A stretch of DNA of 36,416 nt. Source: JAYZDB01 sp036338025. Its GTDB lineage: Bacteria > Planctomycetota > UBA1135 > UBA2386. The notes under the pieces are model-generated. The model saw only the letters and a program-made list of their open reading frames with translations. It was not told the origin of the DNA and searched no databases. The stretch lies in contig JAYZDB010000146.1 of the NCBI GenBank assembly GCA_036338025.1, positions 1-36,416 on the forward strand, given 5' to 3'. This document shows positions 8,483 to 16,220 of the stretch, in pieces. The first letter of the stretch is position 1. Every line of letters begins with the position of its first letter. The position numbers were made by a program, and so were the translations under genes.

Positions 8483-9922
8483 ATGCAAGAGAAGCTGATC
8501 TACCGCATCGATGACATCCCTCCGACCCGTGAGGTGTTCGTTCTCGGTCTCCAACACTACTTGACGATGTTCGGCTCGACGGTGGCAGTCCCACTGTTGA
8601 TGGCCGAGAGCCTTGGAATCGCAGAGGACCCGGTGGCGCTGGGGATCTTGATCAGCACGATGTTCTTCGTCAGTGGGATCACCACCCTGCTACAGACCAC
8701 GCTGGGCAACCGGCTGCCACTGGTGCAGGGCGTGACCTTCTCATTCCTGGCGCCGGCGATGGCGATCTGCGGAATGGCGGGCATCGCGGAAGCCGGCTTC
8801 GAGGTCAAGCTCCAACACATCCAAGGAGCGGTGATCCTCGGTTCCCTGGTCGAGATCCTGGTCGGCTACTCCGGTCTGGTCAGCGCGGTGCTGCGCTTCG
8901 TCGGTCCGATCACCATCGCGCCGACCATCGTCCTCATTGGATTGGCGCTGTTTCAGTTCGGGGCACCGAAGGCCGGCGAACATATTGGGATCGGTGGCCT
9001 GACCATCGCATTGATCATCCTGTTCAGCCAGTTCCTCAGCCGCGGCTCCCGCATCTTCCAGCTATTCCCGATCCTGTTGGGAATCTCGCTGGCCTGGCTG
9101 GTGGCCTGGATCTGCACGACGGCCGGACTGTTTGGCACCGCCGAGGATGTACCGCGCCATGCCGCCTTCGTGTCGATGGACAACCTCGACAACGCGCCGT
9201 GGTTTCGTGTCCCCTACCCGTTCCAATGGGGCTGGCCCCAGTTCGGTCTGGCGGCCACCGTCGGCATGCTCGCCGGCTTCGTGGCTTCGATCGTGGAATC
9301 GGTCGGCGACTACTACGCCAGTGCGAGGATGTCGGGCGCACCAGTGCCCACCCGCCAAACGGTCAACCGCGGCATCGGAATTGAGGGCATCGGCTGCCTT
9401 ATCGCTGGCATCTTCGGCACTTCCAACGGTACGACGTCCTACAGCGAGAACATCGGCGCCATCGGGCTGACGCGGGTGGGAAGTCGGCGAGTGGTTCAGT
9501 GCGGTGGCGTGATCATGATCATCCTGGCGATGTTCGGGAAGTTCGGCGGTCTGTTCACAACGATCCCGGGTCCGATCGTCGGCGGGATGTACTGCGTGAT
9601 GTTCGGGATGATCGCCGGGGTCGGAATATCGAACCTGCAGTTCGTCGACCTCAACTCGGTACGCAACCTCTTTATCCTCGGCTTCGCCCTGTTCATGGGC
9701 CTGTCGGTACCAGCTTACATGGCAAGCGGACCGATCAGCTTCAAGCCGCCCGCTGAACCGGACACCCTCGACATCCTGCTGGGGCTGTGCCTCGACACCC
9801 TGAAGACCTTGGGCCAAACCGGCATGGCAGTCGGAGCATTGACCGCCTTCGTTCTCGACAATCTGGTGCCTGGAACCGACGAGGAACGAGGCCTGCTGGC
9901 CTGGAAGACTGACGGGTCCTGA
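8483..9922 (+). CDS. NCS2 nucleobase transporter of the SLC23-like branch
   Basis: A 479-residue polytopic membrane protein of the nucleobase-ascorbate transporter (NCS2) family, expected to move uracil, cytosine or a related base across the inner membrane with an ion gradient. Motifs: GLQHYLTMFGSTVAVPLL (22-39), GITTLLQTTLGNRLPL, the VESVGDYYA motif (about 270) whose Glu binds base in NCS2 transporters, TSYSENIGAIGLTRVGSRRV, and GISNLQFVDLNSVRNLFILG (about 384-403). These, and the tail VPGTDEERGLLAWK, are closer to animal SLC23 proteins (SVCT/SNBT1) than to E. coli UraA, as recalled. ATG 8483 is chosen because the extension to 8396 lacks membrane character and reduces the gap to the deaminase. 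Substrate by context: cytosine or uracil. Confidence 0.9.
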   Translation: MQEKLIYRIDDIPPTREVFVLGLQHYLTMFGSTVAVPLLMAESLGIAEDPVALGILISTMFFVSGITTLLQTTLGNRLPLVQGVTFSFLAPAMAICGMAGIAEAGFEVKLQHIQGAVILGSLVEILVGYSGLVSAVLRFVGPITIAPTIVLIGLALFQFGAPKAGEHIGIGGLTIALIILFSQFLSRGSRIFQLFPILLGISLAWLVAWICTTAGLFGTAEDVPRHAAFVSMDNLDNAPWFRVPYPFQWGWPQFGLAATVGMLAGFVASIVESVGDYYASARMSGAPVPTRQTVNRGIGIEGIGCLIAGIFGTSNGTTSYSENIGAIGLTRVGSRRVVQCGGVIMIILAMFGKFGGLFTTIPGPIVGGMYCVMFGMIAGVGISNLQFVDLNSVRNLFILGFALFMGLSVPAYMASGPISFKPPAEPDTLDILLGLCLDTLKTLGQTGMAVGALTAFVLDNLVPGTDEERGLLAWKTDGS

Positions 9923-9966
9923 GGTCTAACAGCCATGCGCCCACAGGTCGCCGGCAAACCGCTGAA

Positions 9967-9981
9967 GTAGGGCAGCCCTAC
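9967..9981. terminator. Short hairpin between convergent transporter and preA
   Basis: GTAGGG-CAG-CCCTAC forms a perfect 6-bp stem with a 3-base loop in the 55-bp convergent gap, overlapping the preA stop codon (9978-9980). It could stop transcription from both sides, but there is no T-run, so a factor-independent terminator is not proven. Confidence 0.35.
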
Positions 9982-11267
9982 AGGTCCGCGAGACCACCCG
10001 GCACGTGGTCCCGGCCCTGTGCGACGCGTTCGTTCCAGCTGTCGCGCCCTGGCCCTCGGCGTTGCTCTTCCATGGTGATGCAACCATCCACCGGACAGAC
10101 CAATTCACAGAGGTTGCAACTCACGCACTCGGGCTCGTCAACGTATGGAACGCGGACCTCACCTTGCCACTCGTCGGGCAGGTGAATGCACTGATGCGCA
10201 CCATCGTGACAAGCCACCACACAACGGTTGCACCCAATGCAGGAGTCGGCATCGATCTTGGCGACTGAGTGGAAGTTGAGGTCGAGTTCCCCCCACTCCT
10301 GGAACCCAGGGACCGCCGCACCGACCAGTTGCCCGACGTCATCGAAACCCTTCTGGCGCAGGTACTCGGTCAGACCCTCGATCATGTCATCCACGATCCG
10401 GTAGCCGTGATGCATCACCGCCGTGCATACCTGCACGGTAGCCGCACCCAAAGCCATGAACTCCGCGGCATCGCGCCAGTCCGAAATCCCACCGATCCCA
10501 CTGATCGGGATCGAAAAACCCTTCTCCCGCGCCAGCTGGGCCGTCATCCGCAGCGCGATCGGCTTGACCGCCGGACCACAGTAACCACCGTGACTCGAGG
10601 CATCCCCGACTCGCGGCAGCGGAACCAGTCGGTCCAGGTCGACACCGATCAAGCTCTGGATGGTGTTGATCAAAGAAACCGCGTCGGCCTTGGCTCGCAC
10701 CGCCGCCATCCCCGGCTCCCGAATGTCATTGATGTTGGGGGTCAGCTTGGCAATCACCGGGATGGTCGCAAACTCCATCACCCAATTGACCAACTGTTCG
10801 AGCACCGCCGGCTCCTGACCAACTGCCGACCCCATTCCGCGTTCGCACATTCCGTGCGGACAGCCAAAGTTCAGCTCCAGGCCATCGGCTCCGGTATCTT
10901 CGCTGCGCTTGATGATGTCACGCCAGTCCTCCTTGGTCTCGACCATCAAGGAGACGATCAGGGCATGATCCGGGTAGTGCTTCTTGACGTCGGTGATCTC
11001 GGCGAAATTCACCGACAGCGGCCGATCGGTGATCAACTCGATGTTGTTGAGTCCCATCATCCGCTGACCGCCATGATCGATGGATCCAAGCCGTCCTGAA
11101 ACGTTGACGATCGGCTGCCCGAGGGTCTTCCACACCGCGCCGCCCCAGCCAGCATCGAAGGCCCGCTTGACCTGGTCTCCACTGTTGGTGGGCGGCGCCG
11201 ACGCCAACCAGAACGGATTGGGACTCTTGATTCCGGCAAAGTCGACGGACAGGTCAGGCTTGGTCAT
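9978..11267 (-). CDS. preA: NAD-dependent dihydropyrimidine dehydrogenase, PreA subunit
   Basis: The 429-residue catalytic subunit reduces uracil or thymine to the 5,6-dihydro form with electrons from PreT. An FMN-binding TIM barrel (about 1-310) shows NPFWLASAPPTNS, LELNFGCPHGM (130-140), AKLTPNI, and GGYCGPAVKPIALR. The C-terminal ferredoxin domain has two 4Fe-4S motifs, Cys343/346/349/353 and Cys381/384/387/391. The catalytic loop reads CERGMGSAVGQ: mammalian enzyme has a catalytic Cys where Val149 stands, and here a Cys occurs earlier at 141. It is the last gene of the operon; ATG 11267 overlaps the preT end by 14 bp and has GGAGG 5 bases upstream. About 30 residues after the last cluster are non-conserved. 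Confidence 0.95.
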   Translation of the reverse strand: MTKPDLSVDFAGIKSPNPFWLASAPPTNSGDQVKRAFDAGWGGAVWKTLGQPIVNVSGRLGSIDHGGQRMMGLNNIELITDRPLSVNFAEITDVKKHYPDHALIVSLMVETKEDWRDIIKRSEDTGADGLELNFGCPHGMCERGMGSAVGQEPAVLEQLVNWVMEFATIPVIAKLTPNINDIREPGMAAVRAKADAVSLINTIQSLIGVDLDRLVPLPRVGDASSHGGYCGPAVKPIALRMTAQLAREKGFSIPISGIGGISDWRDAAEFMALGAATVQVCTAVMHHGYRIVDDMIEGLTEYLRQKGFDDVGQLVGAAVPGFQEWGELDLNFHSVAKIDADSCIGCNRCVVACHDGAHQCIHLPDEWQGEVRVPYVDEPECVSCNLCELVCPVDGCITMEEQRRGPGRDSWNERVAQGRDHVPGGLADL

Positions 11268-12591
11268 GAGATCCTCCGCGAATCAAGCGATCGATCGAGT
11301 GCGCCGCGAGTTGGCCATCGTGCACCGCGTTGACAACTTCCATGCCTCCGTTGACCCCATCGCCGCCCGCAAATACCCGCGGGTTGCCAGTCGCCATCGA
11401 CTCGAGATCGACCTCGACGCAGCCGCGTGCATCACAGGCAACATCGGCGAAGCTGGTCGCGAGGTCGCGTAACTTAGACTGGCCGATGGCCAGGACCACA
11501 AGCTGGGCCGGCAGGGTGCCAGCATCACGGTCGCTCGGGCGTCCGGCATCCACCTCCACCAATCGTACAGCTGTCGCCTTGCCGTCGGCAGCCAGGACTT
11601 CGGCAACTGCCGCGCGTTCGATCAGCTGGACCCCTTCGTCAAGCGCTGCGGCCAACTCGTGGTCGTAGCTCGACATCTCAGTCCGGCTGCGGCGGTAGAC
11701 CATCGTCACTTTCGGTACCCCGACTCCGCGCAACTCACGCGCAGCATCGACTGCAGTGTTGCCACCACCGACAACAACCGCCTGCTCGATTCCGGACACA
11801 TCGAGCTCCGGATCCGTCTTCAGTTGCCGGATCCAATGCACCGCGCCGACCACCCCAGCACAATCCTGGCCGGGGATCCCGAGTTTCGAATCAGCACCCA
11901 AACCGAGACCGAGGAACACCGCAGCGTGCTGCTCCAGCAACTCATCAACGGAAACATCCACCCCCACTTCGACCCCGGTACGGATCTCCATGCCAAGAGA
12001 TTCGAGGAACGCAACCTCCTGCAGGTTGTCCCCGAGCTTGAACTTGTACGGAGCCACACCGGTGGCGTTGAGCCCGCCGGGATAGCCATCCTTTTCGTAC
12101 AGCACCGCTTCATGCCCCAGCAGGGCCAGGGTTCCAGCGCATGCGAGGGAAGCCGGACCGGCACCGATCAGGCCCACCGACTGTCCCGACCGCTGCTCAG
12201 CCTTGTCGAGGATCGCCGTAGCATCCGCGCCCACAACGCCGTGGTGCATCGCGTAGCGCTGCAAGCGTCCGATCGCGATCGGCTCCTGGCCCCAACGTTC
12301 GAACACACAGGTCGATTGACACAAGACCTCGACCGGACAGACCCGGGCACAACTGTCGCCAAGCAAGTTGGCCGATAAGATTGTACGGGCGGCGCCGCGC
12401 AAGTTGTCCGTGCGGATCTTCCGGATGAAGGTGGGGATGTCGATCGCCGTCGGGCAACTCTGGATGCACGGCGCATCGTGGCAGTACAGGCACCGGCTGG
12501 CCTCGAAGATCGCCTCCGCCCGACTCAACAGCGCGTACTTCTCACCAAAGTCTTGCTCACCGCAACCAGTAGGGGCCTGTCGATTCGTCAA
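11254..12591 (-). CDS. preT: Dihydropyrimidine dehydrogenase, PreT subunit (FAD/NAD-binding, Fe-S)
   Basis: The 445-residue electron-input subunit takes electrons from NAD(P)H through FAD and Fe-S clusters to PreA. The N-terminal cysteine-rich domain has Cys34/37/42/46 (CLYCHDAPCIQSC) and Cys81/85/91/95. A FAD dinucleotide-binding motif GLIGAGPAS (140-148) and a second Rossmann motif VVVGGGNTAVDAARE follow, as in glutamate synthase small subunit relatives. In eukaryotes PreT and PreA are one polypeptide (DPYD); here they are split as in E. coli. The start is TTG 12591, three bases after the aminotransferase stop, with GGGAA upstream; no better start keeps the N-terminal cysteines. It overlaps preA by 14 bp. 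Confidence 0.93.
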   Translation of the reverse strand: MTNRQAPTGCGEQDFGEKYALLSRAEAIFEASRCLYCHDAPCIQSCPTAIDIPTFIRKIRTDNLRGAARTILSANLLGDSCARVCPVEVLCQSTCVFERWGQEPIAIGRLQRYAMHHGVVGADATAILDKAEQRSGQSVGLIGAGPASLACAGTLALLGHEAVLYEKDGYPGGLNATGVAPYKFKLGDNLQEVAFLESLGMEIRTGVEVGVDVSVDELLEQHAAVFLGLGLGADSKLGIPGQDCAGVVGAVHWIRQLKTDPELDVSGIEQAVVVGGGNTAVDAARELRGVGVPKVTMVYRRSRTEMSSYDHELAAALDEGVQLIERAAVAEVLAADGKATAVRLVEVDAGRPSDRDAGTLPAQLVVLAIGQSKLRDLATSFADVACDARGCVEVDLESMATGNPRVFAGGDGVNGGMEVVNAVHDGQLAAHSIDRLIRGGSHDQA

Positions 12592-12594
12592 GGC

Positions 12595-13920
12595 TCAGAT
12601 TCCCAGCGCTTCGAAGGCCTCAGCCAGGATGCCGAGTGCTTCGTCAATCTCGGCAGAGGTGATTGTCATCGGGGGTGCCAGCCGAAAGACATTTCCATGC
12701 AGCCCACCCTTGCCGATCAAGAGGCCGCGACTCTTGGTATCTTCGAAGACCTGGGCCGACGTCGCGGCATCCGGCGTTCGATCGCCATTCGGCTCATCGA
12801 CCACGATTTCGATCGCCTGCATGAGACCCATCCCCCGCACGTCTCCGATGTGTCGTGGGAAGCGCCGTTGAAGCGACTCCAAGCCGCTCCGCAATTGAGC
12901 CCCGAGAACCGTAGCCTGCGCCGGCAAACCCTCGTCCTCAATGACCTCGATCGTCGCATTGGCCGCCGCCGCCGAGACCGGATTGCCGCCAAAGGTCGAC
13001 AGGGTCAGCTTGTCAAAGGCATCGGCGATCTCGGGGGTCGCAACGGTGGCAGCCAAGGGCATACCGTTCGCGATGCCCTTTGCCATCGTCATGATGTCAG
13101 GCTCGACGCCCCAGTGCTCGATGCCAAACATCTTGTCGCCAGTCCGGCCAAAGCCGGTCTGCACCTCGTCGGCGATGAACAAACCACCGTATCTGCGCAC
13201 GATCTCCGCGACGATCTGGAAGTACTCCTTCGGCGGAGTGATGAAGCCTCCTACACCCTGGATGGGTTCGGCGAGAAACCCCGCGATCTGGCCAGTCGTA
13301 GTGGTCTGGATCAACTCCTCGACGTCCGTAGCACACTTCAGTTCGCAACTCGGGTAAGTCTGCCCGAACGGACAACGGTAGCAGTACGGTGACACCGCAT
13401 GTTTGATCCCGGCAATCTGTGATGGCACCGCGCGCCAGGTGGAGTGCGCTGTCAAGGTCTGCCCCAACATGCTCCGACCAGAATATCCATAGCGCAGGGC
13501 GATCAGTTCCTGGGCACCGGTGTAGATCTGTGCCAGCGCAACAGCGGTCTCGTCGGCCTCGGTGCCGGTGGTGGTGAAGAACGACTTGCTCAGGGCACCG
13601 GGAGTAATCCGGGCCAGGCGCTCAGCGAGTTCGACGATTCCCAGCGTCGGGTAGAGGGTCGACACATGCCCGAGTCGATCGATCTGAGCCTTCACCGCAG
13701 CGTTCACTCTTGGATCACAGTGCCCAATGGAAACCGTCAGGATACCACCGAAGAAATCCAGGTAGCGCCTGCCGTCGGTGTCCACGAGTCGGACGCCCTC
13801 ACCGTGATCGAGGACGACAGACTCGCTGTAGTAATTGACCACCGCGGGGAACAGGAACTCCTGGTGCTTGTCGCGGATGGTGGCTGCGTCGGCCGAAGAC
13901 CCCGCGCTGCTATCTGTCAT
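12595..13920 (-). CDS. Class III aminotransferase, probable beta-alanine (AGXT2-like) aminotransferase
   Basis: A 441-residue PLP enzyme of the class III (ornithine/GABA/AGXT2) group. Seen: GTEADETA (119-126), AEPIQGVGGF (217-226), ADEVQTGFGRTG with PLP-contacting Asp251, and MTMAKGIANG with the Schiff-base Lys281. A four-cysteine stretch CYRCPFGQTYPSCELKC (180-196) is common in this subgroup and could bind metal. Context makes the substrate beta-alanine and 3-aminoisobutyrate, giving malonate or methylmalonate semialdehyde, with pyruvate, glyoxylate or 2-oxoglutarate as acceptor (inference). ATG 13920 overlaps the dihydropyrimidinase stop as ATGA, so the two are coupled. The next gene, preT, begins 3 bp after its stop. 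Confidence 0.9.
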   Translation of the reverse strand: MTDSSAGSSADAATIRDKHQEFLFPAVVNYYSESVVLDHGEGVRLVDTDGRRYLDFFGGILTVSIGHCDPRVNAAVKAQIDRLGHVSTLYPTLGIVELAERLARITPGALSKSFFTTTGTEADETAVALAQIYTGAQELIALRYGYSGRSMLGQTLTAHSTWRAVPSQIAGIKHAVSPYCYRCPFGQTYPSCELKCATDVEELIQTTTTGQIAGFLAEPIQGVGGFITPPKEYFQIVAEIVRRYGGLFIADEVQTGFGRTGDKMFGIEHWGVEPDIMTMAKGIANGMPLAATVATPEIADAFDKLTLSTFGGNPVSAAAANATIEVIEDEGLPAQATVLGAQLRSGLESLQRRFPRHIGDVRGMGLMQAIEIVVDEPNGDRTPDAATSAQVFEDTKSRGLLIGKGGLHGNVFRLAPPMTITSAEIDEALGILAEAFEALGI

Positions 13921-15293
13921 AAGAGACTCCGTTTCAAGTACTTGCCTGCCCCACGTTCGACCCTGAGATCGCCGTCATGGAACTGGACCCGGCCATCGGC
14001 AATCACGTAGGACGGCGCTCCGACAGTCTTGAACCCCTCGAAGATGTTGCGGTCACACCTGTGGTGATGGGTCGCAGCGGAGATGGTGCCGGTGGCGGCA
14101 GGATCCCACACCACCAGATCGGCATCGGACCCGACTGCAATCGCCCCCTTGCGCGGATAGAGCCCAAAGATCTTGGCGGCACGCGTCGAGGTCAAGTCGA
14201 CGAACTCATTCAGGTCGAGGCGCCCCTCGAGCACACCGTAGGTGTAGAGCAGTGAGAGCCGGTGCTGGATGCCGGCAGCGCCGTTGGGAATGCTGCGAAA
14301 ATCGTCTTTGCCCATGTCCTTCTGGCCATCCAGGTTGAACGGACAATGGTCGGTAGCCACCACTTGCAGGGTGCCTGCCTTCAGCGCGTTCCACAGCACC
14401 TCTTGGTGACCTACGGGACGAATCGGCGGCGACATCACGTACGCAGCACCCTCGAAGTCCGGTTTCTCATACACAGAATCGTCAAGCAGAAGGTACTGGG
14501 TACAGGTCTCACCGTAGACCGACACGCCGCGATGTCGGGCCTCCTTGATCGCCTGCACAGCCTCACGACAGGTTACATGTACGACGTAGAGGGGCTGTTT
14601 CACCATCTCGCTCATCACGATGGCGCGATGGGTCGCCTCGCCTTCCAACTCTGCTGGTCGCGACAAGGCATGGTACTTCGGCGCGGAATGGCCTTGTTCC
14701 ATCAACTTGTCCTGCAAGTGCACGACCAGATCACCATGTTCTGCGTGGACGGTCACCAGCCCACCGAGTTTCTTGGCACACTTCATGATCTCGATCAACT
14801 CGACGTCGTCGACGCCGATCGCGCCACGGTAGGCCATGAAGGTCTTGAACGATGGGATACCCTCCCGGTGCACACAGCGATGCATCCAATCAGCGGTCTG
14901 ATCGCCCCACCAGGTAACCGCCATGTGGAACGCATAGTCGGCCACCGACTTGTCGGCCCTGGCGTGCCACGCCGCCAGCGCTTCCATCAGGTCCTGGTCC
15001 CGCGCCGGAATCACGAAGTCAATGATCGAAGTCGTACCGCCTGCAACGCCAGCAGCGGTGCCAGTCTCGAAGTCATCCGCGGACACCGTGCCCATGAAGG
15101 GCAGTTCCATGTGAACGTGCGGATCCAGCCCACCGGGGAAGACATACTGACCCGACGCGTCGATGGTTTCGTCGCCACCACCGGCGTCCAAATCCACACC
15201 GATCGCGACGATCTTGCCACCATCGCAATAGACATCTCCCCCGTACTGATCGATCGCAGTCACGATCGTTCCGTTCTTGATCAGGATTCCCAT
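13917..15293 (-). CDS. hydA: Dihydropyrimidinase
   Basis: A 458-residue amidohydrolase-superfamily enzyme that opens dihydrouracil or dihydrothymine to the N-carbamoyl beta-amino acid. The binuclear zinc site is intact: HVH (His59, His61), the Lys150 to be carboxylated in PSFKTFMAY, His183 in VHAEHGD, His239 in VVHVT, and Asp315 in ATDHCPF. Length fits bacterial D-hydantoinase/dihydropyrimidinase. The pathway partners on both sides favour dihydropyrimidinase over hydantoinase. ATG 15293 has GAGGAG 6 bases upstream. The C-terminal tail (AGKYLKR) matches the family's oligomer arm. It overlaps the aminotransferase gene by 4 bp. Confidence 0.95.
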   Translation of the reverse strand: MGILIKNGTIVTAIDQYGGDVYCDGGKIVAIGVDLDAGGGDETIDASGQYVFPGGLDPHVHMELPFMGTVSADDFETGTAAGVAGGTTSIIDFVIPARDQDLMEALAAWHARADKSVADYAFHMAVTWWGDQTADWMHRCVHREGIPSFKTFMAYRGAIGVDDVELIEIMKCAKKLGGLVTVHAEHGDLVVHLQDKLMEQGHSAPKYHALSRPAELEGEATHRAIVMSEMVKQPLYVVHVTCREAVQAIKEARHRGVSVYGETCTQYLLLDDSVYEKPDFEGAAYVMSPPIRPVGHQEVLWNALKAGTLQVVATDHCPFNLDGQKDMGKDDFRSIPNGAAGIQHRLSLLYTYGVLEGRLDLNEFVDLTSTRAAKIFGLYPRKGAIAVGSDADLVVWDPAATGTISAATHHHRCDRNIFEGFKTVGAPSYVIADGRVQFHDGDLRVERGAGKYLKRSLL

Positions 15294-15331
15294 CGCTGTC
15301 TCCTCAGGTGTCTCGTTCTAGCATCACTGGT

Positions 15332-16204
15332 TCAGGGCAGCAGTTCCGTCATGGACCCATAGGTCTCGGGACGCCGATCACGATAGAACTGCCAGGTGCG
15401 GCGCACCTCTTCGATCACGTCCAAGTCCATGTCAGCGACGATCAACTCGTCGTCATCCTCCGAGCCCTCGGCGAGAAACTCCCCGCGCGGATCGACGAAG
15501 TAGCTGTTGCCGTAGAACTTGCCGATGTTCCACGGTGCCTCCTCCCCAACGCGGTTGATACATCCCATGTAGTAACCGTTCGCGACCGCATGTGCAGGTT
15601 GTTCGAGGCGCCACAGGTACTGGGAGAGACCCGCAACAGTCGCGGACGGATTGAAGACGATTTCCGCGCCGTTGAGTCCCAGGAGTCGCGCACCCTCGGG
15701 GAAGTGCCGGTCGTAGCAGATGTAGACTCCGATGGTCGCGTGCTGGGTCCGGAAGACCGGATAGCCGAGGTTGCCGGGTTTGAAGAAATACTTCTCCCAG
15801 AAACCGGAGGTCTGCGGAATGTGGTTCTTGCGGTACTTGCCCAGGTAGGTCCCGTCGGCATCGAGCACCGCCGCCGTGTTGTAGTAAACACCAGCCTGCT
15901 CGCGCTCGTAGATCGGCACCACGATCGCCATTCCGTACCGTTCGGCATACGGCGCCAGGGCCTCCGTCGTCGGACCCGGCACCGACTCGGCAAGATCGTA
16001 CCACCTGGGATCTTGACTGGGGCAGAAGTACGGCCCGTTGAAGACCTCCTGCAGGCAGAGCACCTGCACTCCCTGTTGCCCAGCCGAATCGATGAACGGC
16101 AGATGCTTCTCGAACATCGCCGCCTGAATCTCGGCGACCGGGCGGCTCTCGTCATTGATCGGGTTGGCGCACTGGATCAGGCCACCCTTGATGGAACGCG
16201 TCAT
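15332..16204 (-). CDS. Beta-ureidopropionase (N-carbamoyl-beta-alanine amidohydrolase)
   Basis: A 290-residue nitrilase-superfamily enzyme that hydrolyses N-carbamoyl-beta-alanine to beta-alanine, CO2 and ammonia. The Glu-Lys-Cys triad is visible: Glu53 in LCLQEVFNGPYF, Lys126 in KYRKNHIPQ and Cys163 in YICYDRHFPEGAR. The last motif separates it from N-carbamoylputrescine amidohydrolase, which as recalled reads ICWDQWFPE, though the two families are close and motifs alone are not final. Operon position between dehydrogenase and dihydropyrimidinase supports the call. ATG 16204 has CGGAG 7 bases upstream. Cytoplasmic, probably oligomeric as in other family members. A 38-bp gap separates it from hydA. 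Confidence 0.92.
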   Translation of the reverse strand: MTRSIKGGLIQCANPINDESRPVAEIQAAMFEKHLPFIDSAGQQGVQVLCLQEVFNGPYFCPSQDPRWYDLAESVPGPTTEALAPYAERYGMAIVVPIYEREQAGVYYNTAAVLDADGTYLGKYRKNHIPQTSGFWEKYFFKPGNLGYPVFRTQHATIGVYICYDRHFPEGARLLGLNGAEIVFNPSATVAGLSQYLWRLEQPAHAVANGYYMGCINRVGEEAPWNIGKFYGNSYFVDPRGEFLAEGSEDDDELIVADMDLDVIEEVRRTWQFYRDRRPETYGSMTELLP

Positions 16205-16220
16205 GCTGAAACTCCGGGGA

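Noticed and set aside
10269..11099. Plus-strand frame of 276 residues within preA
   Set aside because: Antisense to a well-supported enzyme gene; composition is His/Arg-rich with no fold.
14262..15362. Plus-strand frame of 366 residues within the dihydropyrimidinase gene
   Set aside because: Antisense shadow; all metal ligands lie on the minus strand.
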